Source: Bacilli bacterium
GTDB taxonomy: Bacteria; Bacillota_I; Bacilli_A; ML615J-28; CAG-698
Assembly (NCBI GenBank): GCA_028702495.1
Contig: JAQVOS010000005.1
Coordinates: 1 to 48,850 of the forward strand
Reading direction: 5' to 3'
DNA: 48,850 bases
Within the stretch, counting starts at the first letter, position 1; each line of letters begins with the position of its first letter. This document shows, in pieces, positions 19,623-27,626 of this stretch. The notes beneath the pieces were generated by a model. That model did not search any database. It saw only the letters and a program-made list of their open reading frames with translations, and had not been told where the DNA came from. A program made the position numbers and the translations under genes.

Positions 19623-19651
19623 TTGCATACTCAATAAATTTTTGATATAAT
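19623..19651 (+). promoter_or_regulatory. Promoter of the aminotransferase gene
   Basis: TTGCAT (19623-19628), 17 bases, TATAAT (19646-19651). It places the transcript start downstream of the in-frame TTG at 19654, supporting the ATG at 19675. Confidence 0.7.
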
Positions 19652-19674
19652 AGTTGCATAACGAGGTAAGTTAT

Positions 19675-20865
19675 ATGCATGTATCAAATCGTGTTAATCG
19701 TGTTCCTAGTTCACCTATTCGTAAACTAATCCCTTTTGCGAAAGTTGTAGAGAAAACCGGAATAAAAATTCATTATTTAAATATCGGTCAACCCGATATT
19801 CCAACACCACCTACTTTTTTTGAAAAAATCAAACAAACAAACCTCTCTGTATTAAAATACGAAAATTCCCAAGGAAACGCTCAATTAATTCAAACGATTC
19901 AAACTTATTTCAAGCGCGACCAAATCGAACTAGAACCAGATAATATCATCATTACATCTGGCGGATCGGAAGCAATGCGTTTTGCTCTCCTAACCATTGC
20001 TGATCCGGGTGATGAAATTTTACTCCCTGAACCCTATTATGTGAGTACAGGGAGTTTGATAAAAGAAGGTGCACTACAACTTGTGGCATTCCCTACAATA
20101 GAAGAAAACAAATTTCATCTACCAAGTTTCGAAGTAATAGAACAATTTGTTAGTCCAAAAACCAAAGCCATTATTTTAACGAACCCAAATAATCCAACTG
20201 GAACTGTTTATACTAAAGAAGAAATCAAAAGAGTAATTGACTTGGCTATAAAATATGATTTATTTATTATTAGTGATGAAGTATATCGAAAACTTGTTTT
20301 TGAAGGTCGCGATTCAATTAGTCTTGGTACCTACCCCGAAATTAGCAATCGTTTAATAATCGTTGATAGTGTCTCCAAACGATACAGTTCATGCGGAGCT
20401 AGAATTGGTTGTGTGATTTCCAAGAATAAAGAAGTCATGCAATCCATCTTAAAATTAGCTCAATCACGATTAAGCGTTTCTACTATCGATCAAATTGGTG
20501 CAATTGCCCTTTATGAATTAGATGAAGCCTATATTGCTTCCACAAAGCAAGAATATGAAAAAAGACGACAAACTGTTTATGAAGTTCTAAAAAATTCCAA
20601 ACTTCACTTTACTATACCTGAAGGAGCTTTCTACATGATTATAACGCTTCCTGTTAGTTCAAGTGAGGATTTCGCCAAATGGATGCTAACTGATTTTTCA
20701 GACAAGCAAGAAACCCTTCTTGTTGCTCCAGCTTGTGACTTCTATGCCAATCCGGAAAAAGGCAAGCAGCAAATCCGTTTAGCTTTTGTCTGTGCGAGTG
20801 ATGAGTTACGAAGATCAATCGAACTTCTAGTAATGGGTGTAGACGCTTATCAAAAATGTCATTAA
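19675..20865 (+). CDS. Class I/II pyridoxal phosphate-dependent aminotransferase
   Basis: Fold-type I aminotransferase of the aspartate aminotransferase superfamily. Visible features are LNIGQPDIPTP near the N-terminus, the cofactor-contacting ITSGGSEAM, NPNNPTGTVY, DEVYRKLVF, and the Schiff-base lysine in VSKRYSSCGARIG. The substrate cannot be assigned from sequence. The start at 19675 was chosen because GAGGT lies just upstream and the promoter -10 overlaps the longer frame. It is a single plus-strand gene with its own promoter and terminator, flanked by the two longest non-coding stretches in the window, which would fit an independent insertion but does not prove transfer. Confidence 0.9.
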   Translation: MHVSNRVNRVPSSPIRKLIPFAKVVEKTGIKIHYLNIGQPDIPTPPTFFEKIKQTNLSVLKYENSQGNAQLIQTIQTYFKRDQIELEPDNIIITSGGSEAMRFALLTIADPGDEILLPEPYYVSTGSLIKEGALQLVAFPTIEENKFHLPSFEVIEQFVSPKTKAIILTNPNNPTGTVYTKEEIKRVIDLAIKYDLFIISDEVYRKLVFEGRDSISLGTYPEISNRLIIVDSVSKRYSSCGARIGCVISKNKEVMQSILKLAQSRLSVSTIDQIGAIALYELDEAYIASTKQEYEKRRQTVYEVLKNSKLHFTIPEGAFYMIITLPVSSSEDFAKWMLTDFSDKQETLLVAPACDFYANPEKGKQQIRLAFVCASDELRRSIELLVMGVDAYQKCH

Positions 20866-20867
20866 AT

Positions 20868-20891
20868 AAAAGTCCTTTATGGACTTTTTTT
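20868..20891 (+). terminator. Terminator of the aminotransferase gene
   Basis: AAAAGTCC (20868-20875) and GGACTTTT (20881-20888) form a stem with a 5-base loop and a T-run. Confidence 0.85.
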
Positions 20892-21287
20892 ATTCGAACA
20901 TTTAAATTCCTTTGTGTTATTTATACCCCTTCCAAATAACTTGTGGGCAACACAAAGAAATGGAAATGACCTTATTTTATATGCTCACCATAATCAAACT
21001 AATGAGAATATTATTCTCGAGATCTTGTAAATTGCAATTTTTTAAAAACATCAAATGTTTCCTCTAAATTTTTTGCTGAATTCCATCGTACGCAAATCGT
21101 GAACCAAGCGAAAGAGAAACCATACCTATACTTGTTTTTTTCACGGCCTTTAAAAACAAGCGATTGGTTTGTACCCTAATGTACAAAAACCCTGTTCAGT
21201 ATAGATCTGAACAGGGTTATGATAATTAGGTTTTTTAGTGTCTACCTTTCCTTGACTATTTCACGAAGGAGGGTTTTTTGCATATAA
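20892..21287. other. Non-coding region, possible gene remnant
   Basis: About 400 bases with no credible intact gene. On the minus strand one frame from about 21170 down to about 21006 stays open for over 50 codons and reads as a protein-like segment containing FSFAWFTICVRWNSAKNLEE, but it lacks a start and I cannot assign a family. The right end carries the terminator of the downstream minus-strand lipoprotein gene. The rest shows nothing recognisable. Confidence 0.4.
21186..21219 (-). terminator. Terminator of the PrsA-like lipoprotein gene
   Basis: A perfect 12 bp stem, AACCCTGTTCAG (21189-21200) with CTGAACAGGGTT (21208-21219), has a 7-base loop and is followed on the minus strand by TTTTT. 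It lies about 70 bases past the lipoprotein stop codon. Confidence 0.85.
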
Positions 21288-23903
21288 TTATTCAACATCA
21301 TCAGGGTTGGTAACATAGGTTAAATAACTATAATAGTTGTCAATTTGATAATTAATAATCTTACCAAGTTCGCCATTTGCATTGAGAGTTGCATCTGCAT
21401 AAGTGATGTCACCAATGCTTCCAAGATAGTATTCATACAACTTCACCATATAGAAGTAGTCGCCAGCAATTTCAGCTTTGATAGGACTGAAATAAGTAGT
21501 GACGCTCTTTTTAGCGAGAGTTGTTAAGTTTGCATCGGCATCATTTTCTTCATACATAAGGATTTGACCCATGGTTGGAAGAGGAACAATAGTGTCAACG
21601 TTTGAAACTTTGAGGGTTGTGCGATTGGTAGTTGATGTATTAATATAAACATGATAACCAAATTTAGTTACAAGATAATCATCAAATGTCTTATCGTAGA
21701 TGATAGATTCTGCACCAAAAGTATCATTTGCTTCAGCTTCATCCCAAATAGTACGAACAGCAGCTTCAAATTCAGGAACCATTTGACCAGCAGTAATACC
21801 AGATAAGGTTTCAAACTTAATATTGAGACCGCATGTCTTTGCTTTTGAGTAAAGATAATCGCTCGCATCGACTAAAACCCATGGAGCTAAATTGACATCA
21901 TACACAGGTTGACTTACCACGTCTTGAGCAAGAGTAGAAACAAACTTAGGAGCATTTTTAAATTCTGTCATGATGGTTGTTTCAAGTAAGACTTGATACT
22001 TGCTTGGAAGAACTGTTGTTAAACGATTTAAAACGTTATCGTATAATTCTTCAGCAGTTGCTTTTTCATAAACAGTCCAGTCTTTTGGATCAACAAGTTC
22101 ACCATCTGCATCAGTCTTAGAAATCAAAAGATGAATTCCACTAGCAGAAAGATAATCATTATACGCTTCAGTCATTTTTGGAAGATAAATGGAAGCCCAT
22201 AAATCTTCAGTATCAGTGACTTGATCGATGAATTCTTGAAGAACAGCTTGACGTAAGAAATGAATCTTGAGTTCTTCAACATTGTTAACACGATAGTAAT
22301 TCTTTAAGAAGTTTTCCCATCCGTAGCTAACGCCATAGCCTTGATTGTAAAATTGATTGGCTTTGAAGGCTGTCTTAATATCAGCTATTTGTTGATCAAT
22401 GTCTTCCCATTCATCTTCGTCAAGAACGGTTTTAGTTTCATAATTATAAATGGTATTGTATTCTGAATAAAGGATGTATTCATTTGAATAGAAATCAAAA
22501 CTTGATAATACACCATATTTCTTTGATAATTCGGTAAATAGTTCATCTGCACTGATTTCGAGTTCATCAATGGTAGCAACAAGAGTTGAACTTTCTTTCT
22601 TTGTTGCACTGTGTTCGGTATCAAAGGAAGAAATATAAGTGGATTCAAGCGTTGCATCATAAATCAAAATGTTATTGTCTTTACGAAGTTCAGCCATAGA
22701 TGTTTTAATATAAGCATCCGTATTTTTGCTTTCTAAAATTTCTTGGATGATCTCATCTTTTACGTTTTCTTGTGCTTCTGGAGTTTCAAAATCAATTTTG
22801 AAAACAAAGTAGCATTGATTAGCTGAAGACCATGTTTTGGGTTGAGCGGTGAATGTTTTTCTAAGAGTCATTCCATCAGCCATGTAAGCATCCATGCTTT
22901 TAACATAACTTGAAAGGCTAACTGAAGTTGAACTATAGAAAATCTCATCAAGTTCAGCAGCGGTATAATGGAATAAGTTTTCTAAACTGTCTTCATCTTC
23001 AATGTTCTGAGTTGTATTAAAGACAATTGTGCCACCTGTAACAGTGTATTGATCGTCTCCTAAATAAGCATTATCTAGAGGATCAGCGTTGGGATAGCCT
23101 GGAGCTTTGTAGCTATAAACATTGTTATATAAATCAATGAATGCTTGCTTAATCTCTTCTTCAGTAAGTTCAGTGTCATTATGACCCCAGAACCATGCAT
23201 CATAACTGCTATCGTTTTGTTTAACGACGATACCCAATTGAGAAAGGGCAGCTTTTGCTTCTGATACAGTATTGAATGGAACGACGATTGCCCAGTAGGT
23301 GTTTTTATAATTTGCTTCATAATAATTGTCGATGTCTTCATCGTCAACAAGATCATCATCGTAAGTTTCTTCATCATCAGGATTGTTATTTTCAATGGAT
23401 TCATCATATTCTTCTTGAAGCATTGCTTGGGCATAAGCTTTTTTAGCTAAAGTGAGGCGATAGGAATCGCGACGAAGTTGTTCAGTCCATAATCCATAAC
23501 CAATTCCTTGAATTTTTTCCCAGTTTTCAATGGTTTCATCATCATCTTCAGCGACGCCTGTTCGTCCATTGGGGAACATAGCTTTTTCAATTGCATCGGT
23601 AATATCTTGTTCGGAAACGGCACTATAAAAACTAACGCTATCTTTATTGAGTGTGCGTGTTAATAACGCACGATCAATCATGGTAAGAAGCATATCAAGA
23701 CCTTTTTGACTCTTGAGTTCATTATAAACTTTTCCATTTGAAATCGAGATATTTCCATTAGTCAAGTAAGCAGCATCAGGATTGGAGATTGATGGAGCTT
23801 TTTTGTCTTTTGCAAATATTGTACAGGACACAGCCAAAATGATTACCACGAAAAGGGCAATGATAAGAGGCAAGGTCCGTTTAATTATTGTTTTACTATT
23901 CAT
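21288..23903 (-). CDS. Large PrsA/SurA-like lipoprotein, apparently two tandem units
   Basis: Predicted secreted chaperone or peptidyl-prolyl isomerase-like protein of 871 residues, far longer than PrsA (about 290-340). The N-terminus MNSKTIIKR is followed by a hydrophobic segment ending in LAVSC, a plausible lipobox with C27. A PrsA-type N-terminal motif appears twice: NGNISISNGKVYNELKSQKG soon after the lipobox, and IDELEISADELFTELSKKYG near residue 445. A parvulin-like beginning GIHLLISKTDADGE and a late KFGYHVYI lie in the second half. Aspartate/glutamate-rich linkers are common. The start at 23903 has AAGGAG upstream and suits the promoter. Activity is unproven; it may be purely a holdase. 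Confidence 0.6.
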   Translation of the reverse strand: MNSKTIIKRTLPLIIALFVVIILAVSCTIFAKDKKAPSISNPDAAYLTNGNISISNGKVYNELKSQKGLDMLLTMIDRALLTRTLNKDSVSFYSAVSEQDITDAIEKAMFPNGRTGVAEDDDETIENWEKIQGIGYGLWTEQLRRDSYRLTLAKKAYAQAMLQEEYDESIENNNPDDEETYDDDLVDDEDIDNYYEANYKNTYWAIVVPFNTVSEAKAALSQLGIVVKQNDSSYDAWFWGHNDTELTEEEIKQAFIDLYNNVYSYKAPGYPNADPLDNAYLGDDQYTVTGGTIVFNTTQNIEDEDSLENLFHYTAAELDEIFYSSTSVSLSSYVKSMDAYMADGMTLRKTFTAQPKTWSSANQCYFVFKIDFETPEAQENVKDEIIQEILESKNTDAYIKTSMAELRKDNNILIYDATLESTYISSFDTEHSATKKESSTLVATIDELEISADELFTELSKKYGVLSSFDFYSNEYILYSEYNTIYNYETKTVLDEDEWEDIDQQIADIKTAFKANQFYNQGYGVSYGWENFLKNYYRVNNVEELKIHFLRQAVLQEFIDQVTDTEDLWASIYLPKMTEAYNDYLSASGIHLLISKTDADGELVDPKDWTVYEKATAEELYDNVLNRLTTVLPSKYQVLLETTIMTEFKNAPKFVSTLAQDVVSQPVYDVNLAPWVLVDASDYLYSKAKTCGLNIKFETLSGITAGQMVPEFEAAVRTIWDEAEANDTFGAESIIYDKTFDDYLVTKFGYHVYINTSTTNRTTLKVSNVDTIVPLPTMGQILMYEENDADANLTTLAKKSVTTYFSPIKAEIAGDYFYMVKLYEYYLGSIGDITYADATLNANGELGKIINYQIDNYYSYLTYVTNPDDVE

Positions 23904-23942
23904 TTTTTTCACTCCTTGAATTATAATTTTGTCAACAATAAT

Positions 23943-23971
23943 ATCATACCACTTTTTGTCCTTTTTTACAA
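23943..23971 (-). promoter_or_regulatory. Promoter of the PrsA-like lipoprotein gene
   Basis: TTGTAA (23966-23971), 17 bases, TATGAT (23943-23948) on the minus strand, about 40 bases before the chosen ATG and downstream of the longer in-frame start. Confidence 0.7.
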
Positions 23972-24074
23972 CATAATTTTGATATTTTATAAGGAAAAGG
24001 GTCATGTGGTAAAAAGGAACAATCAGCACATGTAATTTAAGGATATCTTATCAACAATTGCTTATAGATACCTT

Positions 24075-24105
24075 AAAAAGATAGGGGTTAGTCCCCTATC
24101 TTTTT
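24075..24105 (-). terminator. yhaM terminator enclosing its stop codon
   Basis: A perfect 13 bp stem is formed by AAAAAGATAGGGG (24075-24087) and CCCCTATCTTTTT (24093-24105). The 5-base loop contains the TAA stop of yhaM (24088-24090), so the upstream arm is the last codons of the gene. The minus-strand RNA ends in TTTTT. Confidence 0.92.
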
Positions 24106-25047
24106 ATCTAGTAAATCCGGAATATAGAAACTACGACGATCGAACGATAAAACTGGGCTGGTATAAGTCCCAGGAAGTGTTTTTGAAGCTTCTTTTTCGA
24201 GAGCCGCAAGTTTAGAATCGCTCAAATCGAGGAAGTGGACTAAGGCCGCTTCGGGAATAATAGGTTCTTTGGGAGAGCCATACTCGAGTTGTCCGTGATG
24301 AGATAAGATGATATGGGCGAGCGCAAGGCTAGCTTCAGATTCTGGTAGTCCAACATCGCTTGCGGTTTGTAAAACTTCTGCCGCTCCAATGTTGATGTGA
24401 CCTAGGAGTTTTCCAATTTTGGTATATTCGGTTCCTTTTGGACCGGATAATTCAATGACTTTTCCAATGTCATGAAGAAGAATTCCACTGATGACTAAGC
24501 TTTGGTTTAGGAATGGATAAAGCGCTACATATGCATCGCTAAGAGTGAGCATGGATAAAGTATGATATGCCAGTCCATGAAAGTAATTATGATGCATATT
24601 AACCGCTGCTGGGTAAGAAAAATAATTGACATAATGTTTTTTAATCAGAGCAATCGTGATTTTCTTCAAATCGAGATGGGTGATTTTTTCAATGTATTGT
24701 TCGATTTTTTTTTGAAGAGTGGCAACATCCATGGGAGCATACTCATAGAAGTCACGTAAATCAATGTCTTCATCATCGCTGATGAGACGCAAATCGGTGA
24801 CATTGAATTGCATCTTCCCTTGGTAATCTTTCATCCGTCCACTTGCTACATAGACTTCTCCTGCAGTAAGTTTTTCACGGATGTCCTCAGAAAAGGCCCA
24901 AATTTTAACTTCGATGGTATCGACACCATCGAACCCCAACATAGTACCATAATCAGCTCCGGTGTTGGTTTTCTTGATTTGGACATCATGAAGACGTAAA
25001 ACTAAGGTTGCATCTTCAGTGGGATGAAAATCTTTAATTTTTTTCAT
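24088..25047 (-). CDS. yhaM: 3'-5' exoribonuclease YhaM
   Basis: Metal-dependent 3'-5' exoribonuclease for RNA and single-stranded DNA, found mainly in Gram-positive bacteria. An N-terminal OB fold (about residues 15-90, with MLGFDGVDTIEVKIWAF and GRMKDYQGKMQFNV) precedes the HD domain (about 160-270) with HHNYFHGLAYHTLSML, LLHDIGK and HIILSHHGQLEYGSP. Length 319 fits. The ATG is 2 bases beyond the stop of the upstream nucleotidyltransferase-like gene, so the two are translationally coupled, a pairing that joins RNA 3'-end trimming to a protein of the 3'-end-adding fold. Confidence 0.94.
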   Translation of the reverse strand: MKKIKDFHPTEDATLVLRLHDVQIKKTNTGADYGTMLGFDGVDTIEVKIWAFSEDIREKLTAGEVYVASGRMKDYQGKMQFNVTDLRLISDDEDIDLRDFYEYAPMDVATLQKKIEQYIEKITHLDLKKITIALIKKHYVNYFSYPAAVNMHHNYFHGLAYHTLSMLTLSDAYVALYPFLNQSLVISGILLHDIGKVIELSGPKGTEYTKIGKLLGHINIGAAEVLQTASDVGLPESEASLALAHIILSHHGQLEYGSPKEPIIPEAALVHFLDLSDSKLAALEKEASKTLPGTYTSPVLSFDRRSFYIPDLLDKKIGD

Positions 25048-25049
25048 TC

Positions 25050-26690
25050 TTAATCCTCATGTTTCGCATATCGATCATCAAAATCTTGAATATAATCGAG
25101 ATAAGCTTGTTGTAATTTTCGACTCAGTTCTGTTTTATCTTTTTGGGGATTGTTTAAATAGTTTGAATCTTTCAACAATTCCATGTTTTTATTAACTAAT
25201 TTTTCAATGTCTTCTTGAACACGACGCTCACGAGATTCTTTTTCGAGCTTCGCCATCTTCAAGTCTTTTTCCTTCAGGAGACGATCTTGTTCATTTAATC
25301 GACGTTCTAACATATCCAAGCGATGTTCGGTATAGTCTTTAATAATTTGCTTCTGTTTTTCCAAAGTAGTCGAGAGTTCTTCTTCGCTTGTTGCGTGTTC
25401 TAATTGATCAAAATGAAATTGGTCATCAAGAGTAGCGGTTTCTTTTTTATAACTAGGATTGATGGACTCTGCCCCCTCCTCAACAGGAGGATGATAGTCG
25501 TAAGCGACTTTTGAATCCTCAAAGGCGATGTCTTGGTTTTTCAGTTCGTTGATGACATAGACTTTTAAAACATCGTAGTCATTAATAATTTCACCTGACA
25601 AAATCGCAACAATCATCTTATCCACAATGGCTTGTGCAATCTTCGCATTTCGATCAGGAATAAGGGTTAAAATATCCTCGCCTTTAAATGCAAGATCACA
25701 CACTTGGTGAATGGGGAGAGCTTCGTATTCTTTCACAATCTTTTTATGACGTTTCTTTGCTTTTCGTAAATACGAATTTAAGCGATTGGCTTCCAGACAA
25801 ACATCGAAGCCATTTGAAAAATAGTCAAGACTAGAATAGATGCATTTAGGATTCGCTTGCGCCAATTGTATAATCTTCTTAAAACGAATTAAATCTCCAA
25901 CATATGGATAATAAGTTTCATCAACTTCATTATTTAGAAGGAATGCAACGAGTAAAAAGGAATCCAAATCAAAGGGTTTAAAATGGCTATTTTGATATTT
26001 AAAAGCTTTTAGTAAGGATGGAATGTATTTATGAAGGCGTAATGAAACTAGTTCATCAAGTGTTTGCTTATAATACTTCCCAGAGAATAGTTTTTTTAAT
26101 TCTTGAACGAGCAAAACACGATCGGCTTCTTGCAAGTGTTTACGATATTTACGAATCCCACCCCGAACGCGAGAACTCATTTTATAATGATGGATCGACA
26201 TCAAGCGAATCGCACGTAGCATCCGGATGGGATTGGCTTCATACGATGGAATGTTGTTTCCAATCGGTTGAATACGTTTTTTTCGAATATCTTCATAGCC
26301 ATTGTACGCATCAGTTAACTTGCCTGAATGGGACATGGCAATGGCATTAATGGTGAAATCACGACATGCCAAATCATCAAGAAGACGCTTGGAATAATGT
26401 TGCTTCGATTGAAATTTTTTGTCTTTCTTTTCCATCATGCGGAACGTAGTAATCAAAAAATCATACCCATAATAAGCCAATTTGAGGTATCCATCGGCGT
26501 AATCTTCAATTTTTGTGAATTGAAAAATACCTTTAATGGCATCAGGCATCGCACTCGTGTTGATTTCAATTTCATCATAAGGTTGCTCTAAGATGATTGA
26601 ACGAACTGCATCGCCAATGAAATACGCTTCATATCCATTGCTGATAAGGATTTTTAGAATCTCTTTACCCTTGTTTAAATAATCTTCCAT
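25050..26690 (-). CDS. CCA-adding enzyme/poly(A) polymerase-like protein with degenerate active site and coiled-coil tail
   Basis: Class II tRNA nucleotidyltransferase fold. The N-terminal motif, normally GGxVRD followed by DxD, reads IGDAVRSIILEQPYDEIEIN: the catalytic aspartates are replaced by E40 and E42 and the motif glycine and aspartate are changed. LACRDFTINAIAM (about residues 107-118) and IRMLRAIRL are preserved, but the nucleotide-selecting EDxxR reads EANPIR and the usual RRP is absent. Residues beyond about 400 form a charged coiled coil (DMLERRLNEQDRLLKEKDLK) not usual in the family; total length 546 against about 400. The start has AAGGTGAT upstream. Either a pseudoenzyme or an altered activity; coupled to yhaM. 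Confidence 0.75.
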   Translation of the reverse strand: MEDYLNKGKEILKILISNGYEAYFIGDAVRSIILEQPYDEIEINTSAMPDAIKGIFQFTKIEDYADGYLKLAYYGYDFLITTFRMMEKKDKKFQSKQHYSKRLLDDLACRDFTINAIAMSHSGKLTDAYNGYEDIRKKRIQPIGNNIPSYEANPIRMLRAIRLMSIHHYKMSSRVRGGIRKYRKHLQEADRVLLVQELKKLFSGKYYKQTLDELVSLRLHKYIPSLLKAFKYQNSHFKPFDLDSFLLVAFLLNNEVDETYYPYVGDLIRFKKIIQLAQANPKCIYSSLDYFSNGFDVCLEANRLNSYLRKAKKRHKKIVKEYEALPIHQVCDLAFKGEDILTLIPDRNAKIAQAIVDKMIVAILSGEIINDYDVLKVYVINELKNQDIAFEDSKVAYDYHPPVEEGAESINPSYKKETATLDDQFHFDQLEHATSEEELSTTLEKQKQIIKDYTEHRLDMLERRLNEQDRLLKEKDLKMAKLEKESRERRVQEDIEKLVNKNMELLKDSNYLNNPQKDKTELSRKLQQAYLDYIQDFDDRYAKHED

Positions 26691-26800
26691 GGGATCACCT
26701 TCCTATAAATTGAAATCATTCCTTTTTTATATTATACATCAAATTGATTAAAAATACCATCATTTTAGCAATTTTTCTATCATTTCAAGGAAAAATGTTT

Positions 26801-26806
26801 TATAAT
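26801..26806 (+). promoter_or_regulatory. Probable -10 element of the yigZ promoter
   Basis: TATAAT at 26801-26806 overlaps the in-frame ATG at 26805; no good -35 is seen. It supports translation starting at the next ATG, 26823. Confidence 0.45.
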
Positions 26807-26822
26807 GGAAGCGGTGATTGTT

Positions 26823-27413
26823 ATGCAAACCGTATCGTCGATGGGAATTACTTCCATCGTTATCAAAAAAAGCATTTTTACAGCACACCTACTTCCGATT
26901 TTAAGTGAAACGGATGTTAATCTAGCTTTAAAACTGGCTAAAGAAACCCACCCTGATGCCACTCATTATACCTATGCATACGTATTAGGGGCGGATGGGA
27001 GTCAATTTCGTTATTCTGATGATGGGGAACCGAGCGGAACCGCTGGGCTCATTATTTATGATGTTCTGAAAAAAAATCATCTTACCCATGTCCTAGCCAT
27101 CATCATTCGTGATTTCGGAGGCATTAAACTTGGTACTGGAGGACTCATCCGAGCCTATCGGGAAGCAACTACTAAGGTCCTTTCCGCGAGCCAAATCACT
27201 CCTTTCATCCAAATCGTCACTCTTTCCTTCGAATGCCGTTATGAGGACTGGCCCATTATTGAAAATAGACTTGCTACATATCAAGCATCAGATAAATCAT
27301 TTGCTGATAACGTGAGGTGTACTTATCACATTCCCACCTCATCCGTTGATGAAGTCACTGCTATTTTACGAGATATCTCAAAAAATCAGATAAAATGGAC
27401 AATTCATCAATAA
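26823..27413 (+). CDS. YigZ/IMPACT family protein
   Basis: Member of the YigZ/YvyE family related to eukaryotic IMPACT; molecular role in bacteria is not established. The signature YTYAYVLG/SDDGEPSGTAG followed by IIRDFGGIKLGTGGLIRAY is complete. A C-terminal ferredoxin-like domain follows (about residues 130-196). The start at 26823 was chosen because the upstream ATG lies inside the -10 element and this one fits the family N-terminus. It opens a plus-strand island, divergent from the nucleotidyltransferase-like gene, and is separated from the next gene by a 213-base gap with a separate promoter. Confidence 0.9.
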   Translation: MQTVSSMGITSIVIKKSIFTAHLLPILSETDVNLALKLAKETHPDATHYTYAYVLGADGSQFRYSDDGEPSGTAGLIIYDVLKKNHLTHVLAIIIRDFGGIKLGTGGLIRAYREATTKVLSASQITPFIQIVTLSFECRYEDWPIIENRLATYQASDKSFADNVRCTYHIPTSSVDEVTAILRDISKNQIKWTIHQ

Positions 27414-27491
27414 CCACCTCGCAAACTGCGAAAATCAACCCCAAATTTGCCCATCAATACATTATCGCCCTTCTTGCATAAGATTAAGTGT

Positions 27492-27548
27492 GGGAAGTTT
27501 TCCTCACAATATACCTTGATTATCTATTCGAGAAGTTTTCGTGATAAT
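27492..27548 (+). repeat. Two imperfect 19-base direct repeats upstream of the ABC-like gene
   Basis: GGGAAGTTTTCCTCACAAT (27492-27510) and GAGAAGTTTTCGTGATAAT (27530-27548) match at 15 of 19 positions with starts 38 bases apart. Each has a near-palindromic GAAGTTTTC core. They lie 24-80 bases upstream of the -35 element and could be activator or repressor sites; no regulator gene is adjacent. Confidence 0.45.
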
Positions 27549-27571
27549 CCCCTCTTGAAGACTTTAACGAT

Positions 27572-27599
27572 TGACAATTTTCAAAAAAAATGTATAATA
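27572..27599 (+). promoter_or_regulatory. Promoter of the ABC-like ATPase/membrane protein operon
   Basis: TTGACA (27572-27577), 16 bases, TATAAT (27594-27599), with TG one base before the -10. A strong housekeeping promoter. Confidence 0.82.
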
Positions 27600-27626
27600 A
27601 ACATAAGAAATCAAAGGAGGAATGCT

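Larger units (their letters stand above)
19306..19674. other. Non-coding region between divergent walJ and the aminotransferase gene
   Basis: A very AT-rich stretch of about 370 bases without a credible gene. It holds the walJ promoter near its left end and the aminotransferase promoter near its right end. The middle 250 bases show no convincing hairpin, riboswitch or operator that I can recognise. Confidence 0.6.

Noticed and set aside
19654..19674. TTG start extending the aminotransferase by seven residues
   Set aside because: It lies 3 bases past the promoter -10, before the expected transcript start, and the ATG at 19675 has a good ribosome binding site.
23075..23434. 119-codon frame inside the PrsA-like gene on the same strand
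   Set aside because: Low-complexity shadow of the acidic coding region in another frame.
27414..27440. Terminator after yigZ (TCGCA-AAC-TGCGA)
   Set aside because: Only a 5 bp stem and no T-run; too weak to call.
27447..27626. Longer N-terminus of the ABC-like protein
   Set aside because: The region contains the promoter and repeats, and AAAGGAGG directly precedes the ATG at 27627.
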